DNA from: Xenia sp. Carnegie-2017
Lineage: Eukaryota; Cnidaria; Anthozoa; Malacalcyonacea; Xeniidae
Length of the DNA stretch: 64,000 bases
Assembly (NCBI RefSeq): GCF_021976095.1
Contig: NW_025813402.1
Span: forward strand, 3,277,776-3,341,775
Direction: 5' to 3'
Shown here: positions 56,001 through 64,000 of the stretch, in pieces
Layout of the letters: each line of letters starts with the position of its first letter
How positions within the stretch are numbered: the first letter of the stretch is position 1
Notes under the pieces: model-generated
Seen by the model: the letters and a program-made list of their open reading frames with translations, nothing else
Database searches by the model: none
What the model was told of the DNA's origin: nothing
Made by a program: the position numbers and the translations under genes

Positions 56001-58156
56001 ACAAGAATAAAATTTCCCTTCTTCACCATGCAACTTAAATAACAACAAAATATATGGGTAATCAAGCAAAGTTGTCAGATGAAGAGTTCTTAGTTAGCAA
56101 GATGCTAACGTCAACCATCGTGATTGAAAATGCACTTTGTAGGGGAGGGGTGGGTTGGGCTGCCATGAACAAATTAACATGGTTGATAACTTAATATTGT
56201 AGCATTTGGTGGTATTTTTTTCCAGTTTTCTCTGAAAAATGGAAAGACATCACCTTCATATGAAAAATTTTTTAAACTCTTATAATGATGATGATGTAAT
56301 AGTCAAACGTTAACAATAATCAAGCATATTAATGGCTTGTAAAAAAAGACAACAGAAAACAAAATATGTTTTCACATAGGATTTAGCAAGAAGCATAAAA
56401 ATACCTATAAGTGGCTCAGGATAGTTGTTGAATTCATCAGCTGAGAGTGGACGTACGACATGTTTGGTTTGATTTTTCTGAGGTCTGCTATAAGGCTTCT
56501 GTTTATGGCTCATTCCTAATCGAGAATTTTTTATTGGTCCTAACAAAACATATTATAAATTAATGTAAACTAAACTAAACTGTATAAAAAACTGTATTAT
56601 ATGTAAAACTACATAACAGCTTTTCTTTGCATGAAAGTGATTTTAAAAGGTGTCGAACGATAGGATCTTTGAATGAAAAGAAGTTTTTGATAATTCCTGA
56701 AACTTCCCATCACTTTTCCACCAGAATCAGGGAACACACCACAAGTGACAAAAACTTACAGATCTATCCACACCTTTTAAAATCACCTTCATGCAAAACT
56801 AACTTTTCCCCTCTTGCTTTAAAATCATCGACACCGCAGATACTGCATTTGCACTCAAAATCAAAGAAGCACTTCACATTAACAAAACTAACCCTGATCT
56901 CAACGTTCAAGTTTCTCATTTTAACACTATATTCAGCCTGTAAATACACTCATCTGATCATTAATTCTAACCACTATTTCATTGTAATCTACTCATAATT
57001 ATATAAATTGTATCACTGTATCATATTACTCATATATTTCTATCACATACATAATACTCTTTCTTTTATCCTGAAGATGACATCATGAGATGTTGAAACA
57101 TGTTGTGAATGCGCTTTATCAATAGTGCTTCTATGCAGTTACAGTAATTTTCAAAATGTTGATTATAATTTTCATTGCAAACCACTCTAACTTGGTGGCA
57201 AGTTCAAAAATTCAAAACATATTTGACCACATCAACATTTCCAAAATGAACACTTCACCCAATAGATTACTATTTTTTTAATGATTACATATGTAGATGC
57301 AGTTTCAAGATCAAAATTTGACATGCAGGATTTAGTGAAGCTTTAAAAAACTGTAAATACAAAAGTTATTGAGCACATCTGCAAATGAAATACTGCTATG
57401 TACCTGTATCATGTCCAATTTTCTCTTCAGCTTTTGACTCACCAATCATTTCTAAAGTCTGAATATGAGATAGAGATTTCTAAATCAATTCTGGTCATAC
57501 ATATCAGCACAATTGACACACTGTTTAATTGTTGATACATAAAATCACACATCTTTCTTATGTGATGGACTTATTTCAAAAAACTAATTAGAAAAATTTA
57601 TCTCTACTTGAAGTTTTTTTACATTTCCTGTGAGTGATGTGATGATTATTTATCTAGTATTTTACAAACCTTTCTATGTCTGGTTCCAAGTAAATGAGAC
57701 ACCCAGTTTTTTTGGTTAGTACATTGAGCCACACACACCTAGAAAAGCAAGTTAATTACACTCATTGGAATATAAAGTGACAAGTGCATCTTTCACGTAA
57801 AAACCAAAATCTAAGATTTTAATACTTACATCACAGAAAAAAGTATTTGAAACTGGTTCGGCAGATAAGTGAATATTGTAAGCCTTGGCTATGTTCTTTA
57901 AGTGGCTTTGTTTAAACACATGCTTTGAAAATGTCTAGATGAACAAACAAAATACTTATTTAGAAATTTCAATTCAAATAAATTCCATTTTAAAATTTTT
58001 AGTTGTGTTTACAGGCCAATCGTCAGCTTGAAAATTACAATGTAGACAAAATCGCATTTCCACGTCTGACTGGGGCATTTGAAACAAACTAGAGTTGTTA
58101 GCTTTTACTGGAGTCGAGTTTTGCTCATTGGAAGTTTCTTGATATTCTTTCCACAT
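53027..58156 (-). CDS. Multi zinc-finger (C2H2/U1-like) protein, 11 exons
   Basis: Minus-strand exons: 58156-58013, 57934-57830, 57738-57670, 57458-57404, 56539-56405, 55376-55249, 54372-54195, 54052-53731, 53630-53537, 53466-53425 and 53134-53027. The total is 1380 nt, exactly 460 codons, with all phases matching. Finger 1 is CLHC ... HVFKQSH across exons 1-2. Finger 2 is CDVCVAQC ... HLLGTRH across exons 2-3. Finger 3 is CSICKLKF ... HLVGQKH in exon 6. Their C-x2-C ... H-x5-H spacing resembles U1/matrin or ZFR-type RNA-binding fingers. The C-terminal half is low-complexity, with GRGSPGARG, then a run rich in H, Y and S. I cannot give a name. An RNA-related role is inferred from finger type only. 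It is head-to-head with CREG; one intron holds a Penelope-like fragment. Confidence 0.82.
56627..57110 (+). mobile_element. Penelope-like retroelement 3' fragment (GIY-YIG end)
   Basis: Plus-strand remains of a Penelope-like element lie in the zinc-finger gene intron 56540-57403. Recognisable pieces are ETSHHFSTRIREHTTSDKN and, further on, FALKIKEALHINKTNPDLNV, which match the C-terminal GIY-YIG endonuclease region of this family. Only the 3' end is present and it is broken. An AT-rich tail follows, with cctgaagatgac and a gaaac word near 57070-57100. It looks moderately old. A short inverted repeat (gtgattttaaaaggtgt and its reverse) lies inside it. Confidence 0.7.
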
Positions 58157-58452
58157 ATTCGCGTTATCCACAGGATGTTTTGTAGATCGTCAATGAAGTT
58201 TGAAAATTAATATCTGACGTCACATTATGATGACATAATTACGCGAGGGGATCTGTTGGAGAGGGGATCTGTTTGGATGGTTAGGTGCAGGTGAAGTATA
58301 AGCCAGCCCAGTAGGCAGCATCGTCGCTCGCCGCTCATTGGCTATTATTTTATAAACCTTGGTTACACTTGGTTATTTTATTTTCACAGTCACACCACAT
58401 TCAATGCATGACTGGACTCATCAGGCAACACTGTTCGTACTTTGTGTGAGAA
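58157..58452. promoter_or_regulatory. CREG: Bidirectional promoter, zinc-finger gene / CREG
   Basis: The 296-bp gap between two divergent start codons contains tgacgtca at 58215-58222 (a perfect CRE palindrome), attgg at 58337-58341 (inverted CCAAT box) and tataaa at 58351-58356, about 97 bp before the CREG start codon. This is a fuller core-promoter set than elsewhere in the window. The start sites are inferred. Confidence 0.6.
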
Positions 58453-60250
58453 ATGGACAGCTATGAAAAACCTCTTTTCGCTGAGCTGCGTGAGTGCAAC
58501 AAAGCAGCAAATTCAAAAACACGGATGCCCAGCAGATCAATAGTAACTTTGGTGCTTGTTCTGCTTGTGATCTTGATATTTTTGCCTTTTGCGATCTATT
58601 TTATTTCGTCGAAATATGACAGTAAGTGGTCTACAGTGTAAATCAACAAAGTCATGAGGTTTATATTTCTCTGTTACCGTACATTATAACGACTTTGTAG
58701 CATCTTATTACAGTAGAAATTTTCAGTTTTTCCGACACTGGTTGTTCTGTCGCATTAAGGCATAAATTATGTCGCAATGTTAAATACTTAATTGGCATCA
58801 TAATTAGTTTGTTAAAAAATTATTCACTGGTATTATGATCATGATTATTTCAGGTGCAAAAATAATATAATATAAATAAACTAAAGTATCCAGTATTTTA
58901 CCTTTATTAAAATAAACAACATAATACAAAACAGTATGCATGGCATCATTGCAATGTGTATGTTTCAATTATTACTTTGGAAGCAGTATGTTGCAATATT
59001 TTAAATGTTTTTACATTTATGCATGCATATCCTTTTGTTATCTATATTTTTGAAATCTGGAAACAGTATTAATTGTTTGAAATTTGAAAAAAGTAAATAC
59101 ATATAGTCCCTTCTTACATTTTTGAAGCATAAATTTATGTTACATTTTTTGATTTCTTTTTATGAAAAGTGCCGAGTTCCTGGATCAAGTTAGGGTTATT
59201 TTTATTAATAAAATTTTTACGTTTTTCCAGTTTTATTTTTAAATTTCATATTTCTGTTTTCATATTACAGACTTTCAACATTTGAGCAAGTTTGATCCAC
59301 CTCCTCGGGATGACATTGCAAAAACTGGTATTGACTTCTACGTAATCATTAAATGTAGGATGTATTGGTGGTGCAATACCTCTTAAGTCACCGACTGCCA
59401 AATCTCCTTGTTTCAAATAGCTGTTTATAGCTTAAAATAAACATGGAAATAAGTTCACCTAAATTTTTCCCAGGTCACAAACTAAAGCTGTTACATTATT
59501 TTAATGTTAGCACGCTATGCTGTACACAATCTTGATTGGGGTGTGATATCAACAATTTCCATTGAGTTTGGTGGATTCCCATCTGGTAGACCAGTTTCAG
59601 TTGCTGATGGTCCAATGGACAACAGTACTGGCATACCATATATTTACATTGCACCAGCTACTCCTACAAGCCATGATTTGCAGTTCAACACATCTGCATC
59701 ATTGAGTTTTTCTGAAGCAATGAGTGACTACTGCTCTAGAAATCAATACATTGCAGAAGATCCAAGATGTGCAAGAATTACTTTATATGGAAATGTACGC
59801 ATGTAACAATGTAACTACAAGTTTAGTAGTTTGTTCATGACATTAACTGCTTCACCATTTATTATCCAATTTTTTCTGTGATAATCACATGTGATTTTTT
59901 AAGATTGTAAAAGTGGGGCAGGAAGAAATACCGTTTGCCAAAAAGTCACTGTTTTCACGAAATCCTATCATGAAACGATGGCCTGCATCTCATAGTAAGT
60001 TTGCTTGTGGTTTTCATTACGTCCTTTAAAACTTTTTCCTGTGGCTGTAGGAATCCCATTGATCACTCTTGCTTGTGGATTTCATCCTTGTACTCCAGTG
60101 CCTTTACTATTGGACTTATTTTTATTAAATAATCAATTTTCTTTAGAATTTTACTTTGCAAAACTTGAGATCAGCCACGTTCGTCTTCTGGATTATTTTG
60201 GTCCTTGCCACGAAATACCATTGAAAGACTATTTTGCTGCCAAAGTTTAG
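58453..60250 (+). CDS. CREG: CREG (cellular repressor of E1A-stimulated genes) homologue
   Basis: Five exons: 58453-58621, 59271-59327, 59511-59794, 59904-59994 and 60147-60250. Phases agree and give 234 residues. CREG proteins are secreted or lysosomal glycoproteins with a flavin-reductase-like split-barrel fold; the vertebrate protein affects growth and differentiation. Matches include PPPRDDIAKT, VHNLDWGVISTIS, SVADGPMDNSTGIPYIYIAP, then DPRCARITLYGN, RNPIMKRWPASH and FYFAKLEISHVRLLDYFGP. Instead of an obvious N-terminal signal peptide, residues about 30-52 form a hydrophobic segment after a basic, polar start (MPSRS, then IVTLVLVLLVILIF), which suggests a type II signal anchor. There is a possible polyadenylation signal at 60538-60543. 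No lesions. Confidence 0.93.
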
Positions 60251-61476
60251 CAGTTTAGCGGTTTAGTTTGTAATTATTTGGTTTTCCTATGTAGCTACAT
60301 AACTAAATCAGCATAGCTTTTATTAGACATTGTAATTTTTGTTATATAATATGAATATAATTCGTAATATATTTTTTATTCACATAATATTGGTTGAATG
60401 ATCATTAAAGAAGTTGCGATGAGGAAATGTATTGTGCAGCTCAGATGCTTCGGGAGCTACTTCCTACTTACCATTTCAAGAAAAAAATTTTCTTCCAGAT
60501 ATTGCCTGACGAATGACAATTGTCAAGCTCTGAAATGAATAAATGGAAGAGAGCATTACTACTTTTTTTGTTATTAATCTCGCTAACAATTTATAACTCG
60601 TAGTGTGCATATTTTATCAAGGATTTTTTTGCTTACAAGTTACAATCGTCATTAAAATTTTAAATATCCTCCAATTTGAGCGCATTTAAGTTTTTAGCTT
60701 AGAAAGAAAATAATCACCTAACCCCTCGAATGACCTGCAAGCCAACATTGTCCAGGTTTCAATTAATTTGAAGAGGAGATAAAGTTGTACAGAAAAGGCT
60801 TTTTCTGTATAAATAAATGATACAAGGAAGCCAAGAATACCTGGTTCTTTGAAAAGACTAATCAGATTTACTCCAAATGTTGCCAAGAATTGTTTGTTTT
60901 AAAAACAGCTTTCAGAGGGTCGTTTTTTATTCATTTATTCAGTTCTGCCTGACTGATTTCTTTTGAAATCAATTCACTCAAATTAAGCAACTTACTTTCA
61001 AAAGAAATCACTCGGACAAAACTGAATTAACAGCCTACCCTAATTGGCGCTCTCGGGAAGACTCTGGTAGCTTCCATATCATATTAAAGTTATTTGTGTA
61101 ATAAGTGTCAATTCAAAGAAATTGAATTTACTTTTTAATTTCAAGTGTTATAATTTATTTATAGTAGGTAATATATCGCTTCGTTCGTTCGGGTGACTGT
61201 CCGTCATGGGGTGCCGCGGCAACGCGTCTGTGACGTGCATCGTCTCCAGTCTCCATTCCCCAAACACGACACTATTTTTCATATTCCTCTCTATGAGTTG
61301 GTGGTTTGCAGCCTCGTGTAACGGATTTGTAATAAATTTTGATCTTTTTTCACATGTTTTTACTGAAAATTCTGTTGTATGTTACGATAGTTGTCTATTA
61401 AAACTTAGACTGCTGACAACGAGCGATTTACTGTATTATTATTCTCAAATATTTTCGTTTGAAACCTCGGATTCAG
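60251..61476. other. Intergenic region and 5' end of Raver-like gene
   Basis: The left part is CREG 3' UTR. At 60938-61026 is a small palindromic element. From about 61175 to 61260 the sequence is CpG-rich (cttcgttcgttcgggtgac, gccgcggcaacgcg), likely the promoter or 5' UTR of the downstream gene. An acceptor-like ggattcag directly precedes the start codon at 61477, so a non-coding or short coding first exon may lie here. Confidence 0.5.
60938..61026. mobile_element. Small palindromic element, copy 2
   Basis: The left end ttcagttctgcctgactgat and right end (reverse complement ttcagttttgtccgagtgat) each run into tttcttttgaaa. The same ends occur at 50178-50248, so this is a repeated non-autonomous family rather than a chance hairpin. 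Confidence 0.65.
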
Positions 61477-63750
61477 ATGTCAACACGAAAGGTGCTAATT
61501 TGTAATCTTCCTGAAGACACTACTTCAAATGTGAGTTTATGCTATTTTTTGCACCGTGTAAATATTCAATCATTTACTGACCACCAAAGTACAGATACTC
61601 ATTTTCCAAAGCCTTATGAAGTCTATCCAACCTTACTATTTATAAATTAAAAAAGCTATTTTTATACCACTTCATACATGTTCTTATGAACAACTATTAA
61701 TTAATCTGTAGTGTTATACTTATGAATAACTTATGTTATAAGAATGTCTTTATTATTACTTTTTCTGTTTGGAATGTAGTTAACACTTTCTAAGGATTTT
61801 CTAACAATACAATTTTCGAACAGTGTGTTTATGAAAGAATCATTCAAGCATCAATATTTTCACATCTAGCATCAACATCTGTTTTTCCATGTGCAATTTC
61901 TAATTTTCTGATATTTGTCATTAGTTTTCAATTGTGTTTTTAAAATTACATTCTCAGACTGGAACTTTGGTGTTGTTTTCTAAGCATGGAAACTCAAAAA
62001 ATGTGCTACTTACATGCCTTAGACTGAGTATCAAATTTGTTTATGACTTTTTTGCATTAGTATTGCATGTTTTTTGTAAAAAGTTTGCTATGCTGCAGTT
62101 AATTTTTTCGCCACGCATAAGCGTTTGTCACCAATTCCTTTATAACTTGCAATGTAACTGATGTTTATTATTGCAATGATAAATTAACATGACAGGGTAG
62201 GTATGTGTAAATATATGTTTTACATATGTAGAGCAAAAATATGTTGTTGATGGTCATTTCTTTCAATGTTAAGGTTTACATTATAGCCAAGGAACTAGTA
62301 TAGTGTGTAATGCCTAATGTCAATTCAACTTTTATGTTAAGTTAGCTATTTTTGATTGTAAATGTTATGAATTAGTTGTGCCTATCAGAATGTCATCAAC
62401 TTACTTATTCGCTATGAGCATAACAATAGTAAACTGTACATGATTCTTGTAGGAAATCATTCAGGAGCTGTTTAAATCACAGCATTTTAAGTATTCAGAT
62501 ATAAAATTTCATGGAGACACAGGTATGTAGTTATTCATGTACAATTATCTCCAGTTCATTATTATTTACCATTGTATTTTTTGTATTACAGCTGTTGTTA
62601 CTCTGTCCAACCCAAGTGAAGCAAGAAGGGCTGCTAAACTTATTAATGGACAGTTATTTCGAGGCATAAGAATCTCAGTTGTTGAAGCACCACCCTCTGA
62701 GTTATCTTCTGTCAATACTCCATCATCAAATGGAAATAGTACCTTTGTCTTGGTTGGTAATCTTTCTTTTGACACTACAGAAGCTCAATTCAAAGACTTG
62801 ATGAGTCCACATGGAGAAATCAAAAATGTTATCCTTGTTCGTTGTAAATTATCCAGGAAGAGTAAAGGCTACGGTTTTATTGAATATAAGCATAAAGAAA
62901 GTGCAGCTCGGGCGAGAGATCATTTTTCTAACACTAGTGCAAAATATGTCGATGGCAGAAAAATACGGGTTGAAATAGTTCCTAAAAGTGTCACGGTTGG
63001 GGAGGCAAAACATTCATATTCTTTGTTTATTGATAAATTACCCAAGGGATTTGATAATGAAGAAGAACTCCGAGGATTGTTCAGCTCAGTGGGAACCATC
63101 ACTTACTGCAAGGTAGGTAACAAAATCTAGAAATTAATGAATTTTATGGAAATGAAAAATATTGAGTATGAAATTTATGATTGAAGGTATTGTGTGATTT
63201 ATATTGACTGTGGATGATAGTGCTTATAAAAGGGCCTAGAATGTGCAATTTTATTGTATTTTTTTCTACACTTAACCAACTAGATTGCAAGAACAAAGCA
63301 AGGTCAGCCTGGTGGTTATGCATTAGTTGATTACACCACTGTACAGGCAGCTGAAAGAGGACAAACAAAACTTGATGGTAAAAGGCTTTGGGATTCTAAC
63401 ATTCGTATTTCTTTTTCTACACCTGGAAAAACTGCTCAATCTTTGATTGCCAAACAGGAAGATATGGTGAGAGAAAAATTCAGTGTAAACTTGCTAACAT
63501 ACATTGATATTATGTTTTAACTTTTTGTATTAAGACTATCAATGCAACTAGTTAACAATAATTAACATGTTGTAATATTTAAGTCAATGTGATGATTTTT
63601 TTGTGTTTATTTACACATTTGTCTACATATGTTATGTATTGGCTGTTACTTATGATATTTGAACATATTTAGTTTGGTTTTGATTTCTGTGGTTCACCAC
63701 AAGTAATGAATCATTTGGCACCAAGAATACCTCCAAACTTTAATCCAGTG
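61477..63750 (+). CDS. RAVER: Raver-like protein, three RRM domains (3' partial)
   Basis: Exons: 61477-61530, 62453-62522, 62592-63112, 63284-63466 and 63673-63750. Phases agree and the gene continues past the window. RRM1 starts at once (KVLICNLPEDTTSN). RRM2 has the RNP2-like FVLVGNLSF and RNP1-like KSKGYGFIEY, then KESAARARDHF, very close to Raver. RRM3 has SLFIDKLPKGFDNEEEL and GGYALVDYTTV. Raver proteins bind polypyrimidine-tract-binding protein and act in alternative splicing. This product appears to have the same three-RRM N-terminus. The C-terminal PTB-binding part would lie outside. The start ATG directly follows an acceptor-like cag, so an upstream coding exon cannot be ruled out. 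Confidence 0.85.
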
Positions 63751-64000
63751 GTAAGTTCTATTTTTAGGATTTTGTACAATTTGTATCAAATGTTTGTTAT
63801 ATATATGCCATGAAGCTTGAAATGGTTGAAACCCTAAATATTAAACAAATTTTGCTAATCAAACAAATTTTTCATAATATGACAAAATCTCTGTTTCTGG
63901 CACTGTTTTTACATAGTTTGAGCTTGCAAGGCAATTGTCTATTATGTTCTTGAAAGTTACTTCAACAATGCCATTTTCCAAATTTTCATATCTGCTATTT

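Noticed and set aside
60005-60250. 81-codon plus frame overlapping the last CREG exon
   Set aside because: Its first half is intron sequence. Only the part from 60147 is CREG, joined by phase from 59994.

Overview
The window is animal nuclear DNA. It is AT-rich, its coding sequence is cut by many short GT-AG introns, and it carries homologues of NOC4L, TTC39, FRRS1, CREG and Raver. The base composition, compact introns, a Penelope-like fragment and many foldback elements suggest an early-branching or marine invertebrate, with a cnidarian as my best guess. That placement is inference. I assembled all exon models by eye from splice signals and reading-frame phase.

Region 1 (1-27017) holds two neighbouring plus-strand genes for very large, charged, low-complexity proteins that I do not recognise. 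Gene A enters the window inside an array of 691-bp repeats. Each repeat is one 193-codon exon (phase 0 at both ends) plus a 112-bp intron. Thirteen full copies and one hybrid copy are visible. They are followed by eight diverged exons, some of which keep the same core motif. Gene B (19184-27017) lacks the array but ends in the same 'PWIE' domain as gene A, so the two look like tandem paralogues. A 3.7-kb intron of gene B contains two intronless BTB (KCTD-type) genes, the second frameshifted. Several reading-frame breaks fall in this region. Most of the genes to the right are clean, apart from one poly-A frame break and a few unresolved exon junctions between 40 and 49 kb.

Region 2 (27634-39203) has NOC4L (minus strand, two exons) head-to-head with TTC39 (plus strand, twenty exons) across a 232-bp gap containing an NRF1-like palindrome. 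TTC39 introns hold two large minisatellites, a foldback element and two duplications that copy splice sites. One of the minisatellites appears to have grown out of an exon end.

Region 3 (39204-45663) holds short, poorly resolved genes: a minus-strand two-exon fragment, an unrecognised helical protein, a small basic protein and a minus-strand terminal exon. A 124-bp tandem repeat with NRF1-like palindromes and a possible SINE also lie here.

Region 4 (45664-63750) holds an FRRS1-like DOMON plus cytochrome b561 protein without a reeler domain, then an 11-exon zinc-finger gene (minus strand) head-to-head with a complete CREG gene, then the 5' part of a three-RRM Raver-like gene that runs off the window. 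The genes do not form one pathway. The notable shared theme is tandem duplication, seen in coding exons, splice sites and introns.
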